Positions 30,456 through 39,839 of a stretch of 64,000 nucleotides of DNA are shown piece by piece (positions within the stretch are counted from its first letter, which is position 1; each line of letters starts with the position of its first letter). This DNA is from an uncultured Acetobacteroides sp. Its GTDB lineage: Bacteria > Bacteroidota > Bacteroidia > Bacteroidales > ZOR0009. The stretch covers positions 744,001 to 808,000 of the forward strand of contig NZ_OY782755.1 of the NCBI RefSeq assembly GCF_963678165.1, given 5' to 3'. A model generated the notes under the pieces. The model was not told the origin of the DNA. It saw only the letters and a list, made by a program, of their open reading frames with translations, and ran no database searches. The position numbers were made by a program, and so were the translations under genes.

Positions 30456-33400
30456 CTATTTCTGCTTGTGGAAGCGCTTCCGGAAGCGGATCTGCATGTC
30501 GATAACCAGCGTGTAGGTTACCGGAACGATGATCAGCGTGAGGAAGGTGGCAAACGATAGCCCAAAGATGATGGACCACGAGATGGGCTTCCACATCGAA
30601 ACGATATCGCCGCCGAAGTAGATGTTCGGGTCGAAGTGGGTAATCATCCCCACAAAGTCGATGTTGATGCCGATGGCCATGGGCACCAGCCCCAGTATGG
30701 TACATATGGCGGTAAGGATTACCGGACGGAGGCGGGTTTTTCCGGCCTCCTCCACGCACTCGCGGGCAACATCGCGGGGAAGCTCGAACGGCGACTCGAG
30801 CCCCAGCTCGTGGGTTTTGCGCAGCTTCAGCAGCTCGATATAGTCGATCATCACAATCCCGTTCTTCACCACAATACCGGCCAGCGAAACGATGCCGATC
30901 CCCGTCATGATGACGATGAAGTCCATCTTGAACGTGGCCAGCCCGCCAATCACCCCGATGAAGGAGAAGATAACGGTGGACATGATGATGAACGGCAGCA
31001 GCGTGGAGTTAAACTCGGTTACCATGATGATGTAGATGAGCGCGCAGGCCACCAGCAGCGCCCAGGCCAGGAAGCTCATCGACTCGGCCTGCTCCTCCTG
31101 CTCGCCGGTTTGGGCGATGGTGTAGCCCTCGGGCAGCTTAAAGTTGGGCAGGATGGTGCGCAGCTGGTCGTTGATGGCGTTGGCGTTGTAGCCCTCAATC
31201 ACGTTGCTCCAAACGGTAATCACGCGCTTGCGGTCGAGGCGGTTCACCGACATGTAGGTATTGTCGTTCTCGAACGTGGCCACGGACGAGAGGGGAATCA
31301 TCAGCACCTTGTTGTTGTCGTGCACGGCAATCTTCTGGTTGAGCAGCGACGAGAGGTTGTAGCGGTACTTATCCATCAGGCGTATCTGGATGGGGTAGTC
31401 ATCCTCGCCCACCTTCATCTTCGATGCCTCCTTGCCGTAGAGCGCGGTGCGGATGGCCATGGCCACCTGCCCGGTGGAGAGGCCAAAGCGGCGGGCCTTG
31501 TCCCTGTCGATCTTCACCAGCAGTTCGGGCTTGCCGATGTCGATGTTCATCTTCAGCCCCTCGATACCCTCTAGGCGCTTGGAGTTGACAAACCCGATGA
31601 GCGAGTCGGAGAGCGATATCAGGCGGTTGAAGTCCTCGCCAGCAATCTCGATGTTGATGGGGTGCCCCACGGGTGGCCCGTTCGACTCCTTCTCCACGCT
31701 AACGATGATGCCGGGGTATTTTCCCACCAGGTTGTTGGCTATTTGGCGCTGGAGCTTTCGGGTGTCAACCCCATTTCTGTCGATATACTTAACGAACGAT
31801 ACGGTAATCATCCCCTTGTTGGGCTGCTCGGTACCCACAAATTCGTTGTCGCGGACCACCTTGCCCACGGTGGTAAGCATCGACTCCACCACCTGCTTGT
31901 TCGGCTTCAGGATGCTGTCTAGGTCGCTCTCGATGCGCTTTAGGGCCGTGTTGGTGGCCGATACATCGGAACCCGCAGGCAGTTCGGCAATAATCGAGAG
32001 GTAGTTGGGGTCGCTCTCGGGGAAGAACAGCACGTTGGGCTGTCGGATGCCAAATAGAATGAGGGCGAAGAAGAATAGCCCAATGGTGGCTAGGAAGAAT
32101 TTGCGAGGGTGCTTGCCCTTTAGCGCAAAGCTAATGGCGCGCTTGTAGCCGTTCTCCAGCTTATCTAGCCCTTCGGACATAAACCACTTTTGCAACTTAT
32201 GGAAGACGTAGATGTTAAGCAGCATGACGATGGCAATAATCACGATGATGTTGGCGATGGTGTACCAGCCAACCACGTAGAAGAGCACCGAAACGCCCAG
32301 CATAATTAGCGCTCGCTTAAGGATGGCCTTTCGCTTGGCCGTAAAGTCTTCGTACTTGTCGAGCCTGATGTAGGTAGCGGCAAATACGGGAACAATTACC
32401 AGCGCAACGAATAGCGAGGCGGTCATAACGATAATCAGCGTGATGGGGAGCTGCTTCATGAACTCGCCCATAATACCCTGCCAGAACATGAGCGGAAGGA
32501 ATGCCGCCAGCGTGGTCATGGTGGTGGTGATAACCGGTATGGCAATCTCTCCGGTAGCCTTCTTGGCTGCCTCGAAGGGCTTGTAGCCGTTGTCCACAAA
32601 TCGGTAGATGTTTTCGACCACCACAATGGAGTCGTCCACCAGCATACCTAGGGCAAGGATGAGCGAGAAGAGCGTCATCATGTTAATGGTGAAGCCTAGG
32701 AACTTCATCGTGGCAAAGGTGATGAGGATGGAGAGCGGAATGGCGCTGGCCACAAACATGGCGTTGCGCGTACCCAGGAAGTAGTAGAGCACCAGCAGCA
32801 CCAGAATAATACCCAGCAGCATGTTGTTCTGTAGATCCTCAATCTGCATCTTAATGGCGTCGCTCTGGTCGTTGGTAAGGGTAACCACCAGATTTTGGGG
32901 AATCATGTTGTTCTGCTGTGCCTTCTTTAGTTCCGCGTTGATGTGGTCTACTGCTTCGAGCAGGTTCTGCCCGCTCTTCTTTACCACCTGAATGGAGAGC
33001 ACGGGGTTGTGGTTTAGGCGGGCAATGGTTTTTGCCTCGGCGAAGCCATCCTTAACCTCGGCCACGTCCTTCAGGTAAACGCTCTTGTTGTTGTCGCGCT
33101 TAACAATGATATTCTCGATGTCGGCAATAGACTTAAACTCGCCATCGATGCGTACCGAGCGCTGCGTTGCGCCCAACTTGATCTCGCCACCCGATACCGA
33201 AAGGTTTTCGCCAGCAATGGCTCCCTCGATATCGTTAAACGAAAGGTTGTACGACTCAAGCTTGGCCAGGTCGACGTTAACCTTAATCTCTCGATCTTCG
33301 ATACCTTGAATGTTTGCCTTCGAGATCTGGGGTAGCGCCTCAAACTGGTCTTGCAGGTAGTCGGCGTATTTCTTCAGCTCCTCGAGGCTAAAGTCGCCCG

Positions 33401-33869
33401 AGAGGTTGACGTTGATGATCGGAATCTCCGAGAAGTCGATGTCGTTAACCACGGGGTCCTGATCGAGGTCGTTGGGCAGGTCGCTCTTGGCCCTATCAAC
33501 GGCGTCTTTTACGTTCTGCTTGGCGTCCTTCAGGTCGACGTTGGTGTTAAATTCCACAATCACCATCGATACATCCTGGTAGGAGGTGGAGGTTAGCTTC
33601 TTTACCCCCTTTACTGATTCAATTTCCTTCTCCAGATGGCGGGTAATCAGGTTCTCGATATCCACGGGCGAGTTTCCTGGGTAGATGGTTTGCACCATGA
33701 TGGTGGGAACCGTTATCTCGGGGAAAAGCTCCTTGGGAAGGTTGGTGTAGGTGAAGATTCCGAACACCGATATCATAATCGTTGCCAGGAATACCGTTAT
33801 CTTGTTTTTCAGAGCCCAGTTGGTTGGACCGAAGCTCCGCTTTATTTCTCGTTCAATGTGTTCAGACAT
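30456..33869 (-). CDS. RND multidrug efflux transporter, AcrB/HAE1 family
   Basis: Proton-driven inner-membrane pump that moves drugs or envelope compounds out through a tripartite channel. 1137 residues, slightly longer than AcrB. It has the HAE1 plan: N-terminal membrane helix (ITVFLATIMISVFGIFTYTN), PEITVPTIMVQTIYPGNSP, periplasmic porter loops, the proton-relay segment ALGMLVDDSIVVVENIYRFV with the Asp pair, and the second half with GIVVKNGIVMIDYIELL and RLRPVILTAICTILGLVPMA. Three long extra hydrophobic segments around 510-560 lengthen the cytoplasmic/TM middle region. Fourth gene of the tetR-tolC-mfp-rnd operon. Confidence 0.93.
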   Translation of the reverse strand: MSEHIEREIKRSFGPTNWALKNKITVFLATIMISVFGIFTYTNLPKELFPEITVPTIMVQTIYPGNSPVDIENLITRHLEKEIESVKGVKKLTSTSYQDVSMVIVEFNTNVDLKDAKQNVKDAVDRAKSDLPNDLDQDPVVNDIDFSEIPIINVNLSGDFSLEELKKYADYLQDQFEALPQISKANIQGIEDREIKVNVDLAKLESYNLSFNDIEGAIAGENLSVSGGEIKLGATQRSVRIDGEFKSIADIENIIVKRDNNKSVYLKDVAEVKDGFAEAKTIARLNHNPVLSIQVVKKSGQNLLEAVDHINAELKKAQQNNMIPQNLVVTLTNDQSDAIKMQIEDLQNNMLLGIILVLLVLYYFLGTRNAMFVASAIPLSILITFATMKFLGFTINMMTLFSLILALGMLVDDSIVVVENIYRFVDNGYKPFEAAKKATGEIAIPVITTTMTTLAAFLPLMFWQGIMGEFMKQLPITLIIVMTASLFVALVIVPVFAATYIRLDKYEDFTAKRKAILKRALIMLGVSVLFYVVGWYTIANIIVIIAIVMLLNIYVFHKLQKWFMSEGLDKLENGYKRAISFALKGKHPRKFFLATIGLFFFALILFGIRQPNVLFFPESDPNYLSIIAELPAGSDVSATNTALKRIESDLDSILKPNKQVVESMLTTVGKVVRDNEFVGTEQPNKGMITVSFVKYIDRNGVDTRKLQRQIANNLVGKYPGIIVSVEKESNGPPVGHPINIEIAGEDFNRLISLSDSLIGFVNSKRLEGIEGLKMNIDIGKPELLVKIDRDKARRFGLSTGQVAMAIRTALYGKEASKMKVGEDDYPIQIRLMDKYRYNLSSLLNQKIAVHDNNKVLMIPLSSVATFENDNTYMSVNRLDRKRVITVWSNVIEGYNANAINDQLRTILPNFKLPEGYTIAQTGEQEEQAESMSFLAWALLVACALIYIIMVTEFNSTLLPFIIMSTVIFSFIGVIGGLATFKMDFIVIMTGIGIVSLAGIVVKNGIVMIDYIELLKLRKTHELGLESPFELPRDVARECVEEAGKTRLRPVILTAICTILGLVPMAIGINIDFVGMITHFDPNIYFGGDIVSMWKPISWSIIFGLSFATFLTLIIVPVTYTLVIDMQIRFRKRFHKQK

Positions 33870-33884
33870 GATGCTGCCGTTATA

Positions 33885-35021
33885 TTATTTTACACTTAGC
33901 GGGCTACCCGAGCTTACCTGGTTAAATCCGGCAATGATAACCTTGTCGCCAGTCTTAAGACCGCTTGTTATGGTAGAGTTATCCTGATAGGTTAAGCCAG
34001 CCTTGACGTACACCTTCTTGGCAACAGGTCCCTTAGGTGTATCCTGCGCAACAAATAGGAACTGACCCTTTTCGTCGTTCTTTACGATGAGTGATGGCAC
34101 CACAAATGCTTTAGGGTCGCTAAAGTCCTTAAGGATTAGCGTTGCCATTTGGTTGGGGAGTATCTTCGTTCCGTTGTTGGCAATGCTGTAGGTTACCTCT
34201 ATGGGGAATGTGCGGCTTTGCATGTCCACCACGTTACCAACGCGGGTTACGGGCAGCTTCAGCTTAAGGTCGGGGTTAGATGGGAACTGCACATCCACCA
34301 TTTGCCCCTTCTTGATGGTGCCGATGAAGCTCTCGGAGGCCTCAGCCTTAATCTTGATGGCCGATGGGTTAACCAGGTGCAGAACGGGTTGACCAGGCAT
34401 GGCCAGCTCGCCTTCCTTCTGGTAGATGTCGTCTACCACGCCACTGAAGGCTGCCTTTACGGTAGACATGCTGAGCTGCGACCTGAGGGTGGCCAGCTTA
34501 CGCTCGAGCGCCTCCTTGTTGTTCTTGGCCTGGAGGTACTGTATTTCCGATCCCACCTTCTGATCCCATAGCGCCTTCTGCTTTTCGTAGATATCCTTTG
34601 CTAGGCTAAGCTGGTTCTTCACCTCCATGATGGAGTTATCCATAATCTCGGTGGTAAGCCTAATCAGAGGTGTTCCAGCACTCACGTGCTGCCCCTTCTT
34701 TACTAGGATGCGCTTAATTTGTCCCGATGCTTCGGGGCTAACCATTGCGTCGTTTTCGGCTTCAACCGTTGCGCTAAGCTCTAGGTAGTGGTCGAAGTTT
34801 TGGGGGTTAACCATTTTTACCTCTACGGGGATAAGCCCACCCGCTTGCTTGGTACCCATGGTGGCGAGCTGCTTTTCGAGCTCCGTAATCTTCTTGTCAA
34901 TCTCGAACGATTGGGTCTTTAAGTCGGATATCTCCTTACGGATCGATTCGGCAGTTGGCTTGCCAGAGCATCCTGCTAGAACGATGCTAAGGGCTATTGC
35001 TGTAATGAAACCTGTTTTCAT
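33885..35021 (-). CDS. RND efflux periplasmic adaptor (membrane fusion protein)
   Basis: 378-residue lipoprotein (SIVLAGCSGK lipobox) linking the RND pump and the outer-membrane channel. It has a first coiled segment (RKEISDLKTQSFEIDKKITE), a barrel-sandwich/lipoyl half (VSPEASGQIKRILVKKGQHVSAGTPLI), a hairpin of helices (LAKDIYEKQKALWDQKVGSE), the second lipoyl half (AAFSGVVDDIYQKEGELAMPGQPV) and beta-barrel domains. It stops 15 nt before the RND start. Confidence 0.92.
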   Translation of the reverse strand: MKTGFITAIALSIVLAGCSGKPTAESIRKEISDLKTQSFEIDKKITELEKQLATMGTKQAGGLIPVEVKMVNPQNFDHYLELSATVEAENDAMVSPEASGQIKRILVKKGQHVSAGTPLIRLTTEIMDNSIMEVKNQLSLAKDIYEKQKALWDQKVGSEIQYLQAKNNKEALERKLATLRSQLSMSTVKAAFSGVVDDIYQKEGELAMPGQPVLHLVNPSAIKIKAEASESFIGTIKKGQMVDVQFPSNPDLKLKLPVTRVGNVVDMQSRTFPIEVTYSIANNGTKILPNQMATLILKDFSDPKAFVVPSLIVKNDEKGQFLFVAQDTPKGPVAKKVYVKAGLTYQDNSTITSGLKTGDKVIIAGFNQVSSGSPLSVK

Positions 35022-35044
35022 GTTTCGTGTGATGTTTTTTATTT

Positions 35045-36355
35045 CTATAGATTGCTGGTTACCTTATCCAAGCGGATTTTTGCCTTCAGTAGGTCGAACT
35101 CTACGCTGTAGAGGTTGCTTACCGTTTGCAGCAGCTTGTCGTTGGCCTGCGTTAGGTCCATGCTCGATGCCATACCGTTGTTGTACTTAATGGTGACATC
35201 CTTAAATACCTTTTGCGCTAGGCTTTGGCTGCTCTTGCTGTTGAGGTACTTCTCCCAAGCGGTGTTAAAGTCTTCTCGGGCCTGCTGGTACTCCATGGTA
35301 AGCGCGCGGGCTGCCTGCTCGCGTGCATTCTCGGCCTTGTTCATCTTCAGCCGTGCCTGCTGAACCTTAGAGTAGCGCTGCCCGCTGCTGAAGATGGGGA
35401 TGGTAACGCTTAAACCAAGCATCTGCTGCGGATTGAAGGAGAATACGGTCGATTTAAAATCCTTGTAGTACTGGTAGAAACCAGCTACCGTGGGTAGGTA
35501 ATTAACCTGCTCGAGGTTATACAGCAGCTTGGTGGATTTTATGTTGGTAAGCGCCATTCGGTAGTCGATGTTGCTATCTAAAACGAAGGGCGTTTGAATA
35601 ACTTTCTCACGATTGATGCCGCGCACGATGTCCTCGAGCTTATCCGAAAGCTCTATGCTGGTTTCGAGTTCGAGTCCGATCTGGAAGTTGAGCAGGCGAC
35701 GCGCTACCTTCTCCTGATTAAGGATGCTTTCGAGCGAGAGCTTGAGGTCGTTGACCGAGAGGCGGAGCTGATCGACATCGGTTTCCTCGGCAAATCCCTT
35801 GTCGAGCATCTTCTGCGAGTCGTCGAGCAGCTTATTCAGGTTTCCTAGGTTTCCCTTAAGCACCTCGGCAGTTTGGTTGGTAAGCAGTATAAGGTAGTAC
35901 GACTGAGCAACTGCGCTGCGTACGTCAATTTGCGTTTTCTCTAGGCTCTGCTGTACGATCTCCCTGTAGGTTTTCGAGGCCTTTAACCCCACGATGTACG
36001 ATCCGCTAAATATGAGCTGAGACACCGTTGCGGTGAGGTTCGATGTGGTTCGCTGCATTATGGGAATCTCTTCGCCGTTAGGTCCCATCGGAAGTGTTGC
36101 TATGGAGCCGGGGTTGTAAGTAAAGTTGTACTTGGCGTCGGCTTGAGGTAGCCCTGTGGCCGTGGTCTCCCAAATCTTCTTTTGGGCCGCCTCTAAATCG
36201 TAGTTGGCATCCTTTATCGTAAGGGAGTTCTGCATGGCAGCATCTTGGGCCTGAGCGAGGGTTAGCACCTTCTTCTCCGCACCGTTATCTGCCGCAAGAG
36301 CACCCCCTGCTACGAGCATTAGCGCCAATGTGAGTACTACGGTTACCTGTTTCAT
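35045..36355 (-). CDS. TolC-family outer-membrane efflux channel
   Basis: 436 residues with a signal peptide (VTVVLTLALMLVAGGALA). Long helices and short barrel strands form the TolC/OEP repeat pair: LTLAQAQDAAMQNSLTIKDA at the start of repeat 1, and MALTNIKSTKLLYNLEQVNY with NYLPTVAGFYQYYK in repeat 2, ending with SMDLTQANDKLLQTVSNLYS. It is the exit duct of the tripartite pump. Its start ATGA overlaps the tetR stop by 4 nt. Confidence 0.92.
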   Translation of the reverse strand: MKQVTVVLTLALMLVAGGALAADNGAEKKVLTLAQAQDAAMQNSLTIKDANYDLEAAQKKIWETTATGLPQADAKYNFTYNPGSIATLPMGPNGEEIPIMQRTTSNLTATVSQLIFSGSYIVGLKASKTYREIVQQSLEKTQIDVRSAVAQSYYLILLTNQTAEVLKGNLGNLNKLLDDSQKMLDKGFAEETDVDQLRLSVNDLKLSLESILNQEKVARRLLNFQIGLELETSIELSDKLEDIVRGINREKVIQTPFVLDSNIDYRMALTNIKSTKLLYNLEQVNYLPTVAGFYQYYKDFKSTVFSFNPQQMLGLSVTIPIFSSGQRYSKVQQARLKMNKAENAREQAARALTMEYQQAREDFNTAWEKYLNSKSSQSLAQKVFKDVTIKYNNGMASSMDLTQANDKLLQTVSNLYSVEFDLLKAKIRLDKVTSNL

Positions 36356-36981
36356 GCTTGTTGTAAGAGGTTTATTTTAAAATTTACTGACTTTCTTAGA
36401 TGCACTAAGCCTTGTGGGGTGCACATTCCCTTTAGCTGGTAGTAGAGGATGTGGTCGATGTCCGTTTCGCCCTTTATGAGCGGGATAAACCTGAAGTGCG
36501 AGAAGAAGAGGTTTTCCATGCCAAAGAGGAAGGATTTGCAAGCTAGGTTTACGTCGAGATCGCTTTCGAGGTAGCCCATGCTGACACCCTTGCTTAGGTT
36601 GAACTCAAGAAACTCCTGCAGCTCGTCCTTTCGCTTGGCGATGACGTTCTGTAGGCAGTCCTGGTAGCGGGGGGATACCTCGCGCTCAAACTTCTTATGG
36701 TAGTAGAGCGAACTGTTGTAGATCGATTTAGTTACCTGCACCATTAGTTCGATAGGATTAAGCCCCCTTTGGGTAAGGCTATGAATCTCTCGTTGCTGCC
36801 GAATGGCGAGGTGGTCTAAAAAGCTTTCTATCATCTCCTGCTTGCTCTCGAAGTAGTTGTATAGGGTCTTTTTGGTTACTCCAATCTTTTCGGCAATCAT
36901 GTCGACGGTTAAGCTGCTGATGCCATTCGCCAAGAACACTTCCGAAATTTTACTGGTGTAGTAGAATCTTCTCGATTTCAT
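36352..36981 (-). CDS. TetR-family repressor of the efflux operon
   Basis: 209 residues with an N-terminal TetR helix-turn-helix (ISEVFLANGISSLTVDMIAEKIGVTKKTLYNYFESKQEMI) and a variable helical ligand-binding part. It is the first gene of the minus-strand operon tetR-tolC-mfp-rnd and overlaps tolC by 4 nt. By analogy it represses its own operon and is released by a pump substrate. No palindromic operator was obvious in the first 100 bp upstream. Confidence 0.9.
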   Translation of the reverse strand: MKSRRFYYTSKISEVFLANGISSLTVDMIAEKIGVTKKTLYNYFESKQEMIESFLDHLAIRQQREIHSLTQRGLNPIELMVQVTKSIYNSSLYYHKKFEREVSPRYQDCLQNVIAKRKDELQEFLEFNLSKGVSMGYLESDLDVNLACKSFLFGMENLFFSHFRFIPLIKGETDIDHILYYQLKGMCTPQGLVHLRKSVNFKINLLQQA

Positions 36982-37396
36982 CTTGCGTTATATCTGTTTG
37001 CAGTTTGGTTGGAACAGGATGGCGGCTGGTGGGGTGTAAGGTTCCTTAGCGCCTCGCTATTCTTCTTTCATCGATCAGTTGTGAAATTAGCCGTAAGTTA
37101 AGCTGTTCCAAAAGCATTCGCCATGGCTGCAATGTCAAAGTAGGTAAAGAACGCCATCACGATGGGCTATGCTTTATGGACTGTTACGTTAAGACGATAG
37201 TACTTCTGATCGATACAAAAATCGACATTGTGATTGATAAGCTGAAGGGATTTTCGACGAGAGGAGGAAACGGTCGGACGAATGGTTTGATTTTGGGGAT
37301 GAGGCAGCCTCTGTGCTAACGTCGTTTAGACGATAAAAAAAGCGTAGGCAATTGCCTACGCTTTACAATGGTATTTATTAGGAGTATTTTCGGGTG
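36982..37396. other. Gene-free region upstream of tetR
   Basis: 415 bp. It holds the promoter region of the efflux operon (no convincing -7 box seen) and the strong terminator at 37339-37364. Nothing else recognised. Confidence 0.4.
37339..37364 (-). terminator. Strong terminator after the DUF1835 gene
   Basis: A perfect 26-bp palindrome (AAAGCGTAGGCAA and its complement) 32 nt past the stop. On the minus strand it runs into seven T. Confidence 0.85.
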
Positions 37397-38188
37397 TTAC
37401 TGTCCAATACTTACTCCTCCGAAATGGCATAATGCTAGTAGTTCTCCGTTATAGCAGAGCTCGTTCTTCTTAACCAATCCTTTTACGCGATACTTAAGGA
37501 ATGTATCGGCAATGCTTTGCCCGCAACTCCCCATTACATTCCAAACAATCTGAGATGCTGGGGTAAAGTCTTCTGTACAATCAGAAAGGATGTAGCTGTC
37601 GTAGTAGCTTTCGTCAACTTCAACAATCTTACCTTGGCTAAGGATGCGAACCAGCTTGTCGGATTGCGAAGATTTGATCCATTCCTGCTTATACTCTGCT
37701 TTCTTCTTGCTGTCGATAGGAGCAATGCTTTCAAGAAGCATCGATATGGTGTTGGAACTGCATTCGGCGAGCTTAATTGGCGTGTAGCCATGCTGATTTA
37801 CCGTATTGGTAATGGCTGCTTCGTAAAGATTTTCTTCGGGTAGCAATGTGCATGCAAGGTATAGCAGCATTTTTTCCTGAATGTTGTTTCCGTGCCAGAT
37901 TACAACCCTATCGTAACTGCCAAAATTGAAAGAATTAATGGAGCCTATCCCGATATGCGATTGGCAGAATCTTGTGTCAGAATCAGCATTCCGTTCAATA
38001 TGAATGTTCTTGAGATAGCTAACCCTGTTCGAATTCCCCTGCTTTGTTTCCAACGCTGTTATGGGGCCAATTGACAGGTCGTCTCTAAAACAAAATACTA
38101 CATCTGTTGAGTTTTGCCTTTCTTTCTTAAAGAAGGTTCTCAGCCTGCTTAACGCAGAATCCCCAAATACTACATGAACTGTTTTCAT
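37397..38188 (-). CDS. DUF1835 domain-containing protein
   Basis: 263 residues from the ATG at 38186-38188. The N-terminus MKTVHVVFGDSALSRLRTFF and the following FCFRDDLSIGPI are the DUF1835 signature, and VVIWHGNNIQEKMLLYLACT is also typical. The C-terminal half (ILSQGKIVEVDESYYDSYIL) resembles the DUF3658 partner domain. The function is unknown in the family; no signal peptide. The open frame continues 59 codons upstream, but that part is unlike the family. No partner genes are adjacent. Confidence 0.8.
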   Translation of the reverse strand: MKTVHVVFGDSALSRLRTFFKKERQNSTDVVFCFRDDLSIGPITALETKQGNSNRVSYLKNIHIERNADSDTRFCQSHIGIGSINSFNFGSYDRVVIWHGNNIQEKMLLYLACTLLPEENLYEAAITNTVNQHGYTPIKLAECSSNTISMLLESIAPIDSKKKAEYKQEWIKSSQSDKLVRILSQGKIVEVDESYYDSYILSDCTEDFTPASQIVWNVMGSCGQSIADTFLKYRVKGLVKKNELCYNGELLALCHFGGVSIGQ

Positions 38189-38625
38189 CCCTTTAAAGCT
38201 TAAGTCATTTTGTAGCATTGGCATCAAGATGCCTGCGCTACGTGATTCAAATAGAAGAAAGAGTTGCGGTCTATAATGCTTGCAGTACTCCACACACACA
38301 ACTGTACCGTAAGCTTCAGCCTTTTGACTGCTGCAAATAAGTAAAAAATATTTTTTAAAATGCAATATTGTTAGATAATTATGTGCTTTAAACGGGTAAA
38401 ACTGCTTAATAACATTGTTTCGTAGCGAAAATTAGTAAGTATGGGAGGTTCTGGGGCTCAGAAAAGCCTTCTTTAGGCGTTAGCTGCTTTCTGAAAAGTG
38501 AGTGTGTGGCTGGGAGTGCTGTCGGGTTTTGTTAGGCTCTGAGTGCTTACTGCGGTTGTATATGTTAGGACAACAAAAAAGGCAGAATTAACATCCTGCC
38601 TTTAGTTCTATCAGAGGGTTTCTTT
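38189..38625. other. Gene-free region before the OmpA lipoprotein terminator
   Basis: 437 bp, A/T-rich. It contains only the OmpA-gene terminator at 38578-38603 and, presumably, the promoter of the DUF1835 gene. No other structure seen. Confidence 0.4.
38578..38603 (-). terminator. Terminator of the OmpA lipoprotein gene
   Basis: 8-bp stem AAAGGCAG and CTGCCTTT, followed on the minus strand by a run of T (CTGCCTTTTTTG), 22 nt past the stop. Confidence 0.75.
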
Positions 38626-39318
38626 TTACTTCAAGTTCCCCTGTTCTGCCTGATTAATCATGTTTTTGTTAGCCGTGATGTAGATTTCTACGCGGCGGTT
38701 CTTTGCACGGCCTTCGGCAGTTGAGTTATCGGCAACAGGCTCGTCCCATGCCTTACCCATGGTGGTCATACGGCTCATTGCAACGCCTTGTCCATTAAGG
38801 AAAGAGGCTACTGCATTTGCACGGTTCATCGAAAGGCTTTCGTTAACCTGACGGCTACCAGTATTATCTGTATGTCCGTAAATGGTAACGTCGGTTTCTG
38901 GAGTACTCTTTAGAGAGTTGGCAAAGTTGGTAAGAGCAGTCTTAGAGTTGCTGCTCAATGCGCTCTTCCCGGTTGCAAACAGAATACCGCTATCGAAGGT
39001 AACCTTGATGGCGTCGAGGTTGTTGGCATCTTTTACCGATTCAACCTGTGCACCTTGGATCTTTTCGAGTTCTGCCTTTTGCTTATCCATCTTGCGACCG
39101 ATAAGTACGCCTGCGCCTGCACCAACAGCTCCACCTACGGCAGCACCAATGGCAGCACCTTTCCCATGTCCCGCTAGAGCACCAATACCTGCTCCAATTA
39201 GTGCACCACCTGCACCACCAATTAGTCCACCTTTAGTTGTATTGCTAGTACCTGCACAGCTGCTCAGTAGAATTGCGCCGCTTAAGAACATTGCGGCTAG
39301 TACGTTGAAATTTTTCAT
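38626..39318 (-). CDS. OmpA-family lipoprotein with glycine-zipper segment
   Basis: 230 residues with a lipobox (GAILLSSCAG). A glycine-zipper membrane-like stretch spans about 30-73 (GGLIGGAGGALIGAGIGALA and similar), and the C-terminal OmpA peptidoglycan-binding domain (about 105-220) has VTIYGHTDNTGSRQVNESLS and EGRAKNRRVEIYI with the conserved Asp and Arg. It ties the outer membrane to peptidoglycan (YiaD-like). Monocistronic, with a -7 box at 39402-39409 and its own terminator. Confidence 0.92.
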   Translation of the reverse strand: MKNFNVLAAMFLSGAILLSSCAGTSNTTKGGLIGGAGGALIGAGIGALAGHGKGAAIGAAVGGAVGAGAGVLIGRKMDKQKAELEKIQGAQVESVKDANNLDAIKVTFDSGILFATGKSALSSNSKTALTNFANSLKSTPETDVTIYGHTDNTGSRQVNESLSMNRANAVASFLNGQGVAMSRMTTMGKAWDEPVADNSTAEGRAKNRRVEIYITANKNMINQAEQGNLK

Positions 39319-39401
39319 GTGTTGTTATTTTAGTTTGTTGTTAATAATCAATCTTTCAGATCAATTTTGAATAATGGGAGCCATTGAAGTTGTACTTAAT
39401 G

Positions 39402-39409
39402 CAAAGATA
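39402..39409 (-). promoter_or_regulatory. Putative -7 box (TATCTTTG) for the OmpA lipoprotein gene
   Basis: Minus-strand TATCTTTG matches TAnnTTTG, 84 nt before the start codon. Confidence 0.45.
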
Positions 39410-39681
39410 CCTAATCTCTGAAATGCTTTTGGGCTAATCTTGTTAATATTTGCTTTGTATATCTCTAACCCCTTTCACTTTTACGTGGTTAATGGATGCT
39501 GGTATTTGCTCTGAATTGGATGTGCTGTTATGTTTGAATCTTAACTAAATAGTAGCATTTTTCGCTTTTTTACATACAAAGTTATTATTCAATGTCATTC
39601 TAGTAGATGTTTGCGCAAGAATATGATCGTAAAAACGGAAATCTTATATTTTTCAGTTATTACAACGGGTAGATCTAACGC

Positions 39682-39839
39682 TTACATTGTCCATTTCCAC
39701 AATTACAATGATATATTCCAACGGTTACAATGAGGTGTCTCATCAATTACATTGGCTAGTTCGATGATTACAATGCATGGTTCCAACGGCTGCATTGGCC
39801 AATTCGACGACTACAATGAGCGGGTTTGAAGCTACAATG
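39682..39839. repeat. Array E: TTACAATG/TTACATTG repeats every 21-22 bp (43-bp double unit)
   Basis: The motif [TC]T[AG]CA[AT]TG begins at 39682, 39703, 39725, 39747, 39768, 39790, 39811 and 39832. Every second copy is 42-44 bp apart (39682, 39725, 39768, 39811 are exactly 43). Intervening bases alternate between CCAACGG-type and CAATTC/GATTC-type spacers. Period and intergenic location match the other arrays, but here the element is a half-unit repeated at two helical turns, with little dyad symmetry within a copy. No DUF6261 gene is adjacent. Confidence 0.75.

Noticed and set aside
30636..31574. 312-codon plus-strand open frame opposite the RND gene
   Set aside because: Antisense shadow of a conserved transporter, with low-complexity His/Gly/Asp composition and no recognisable domain.
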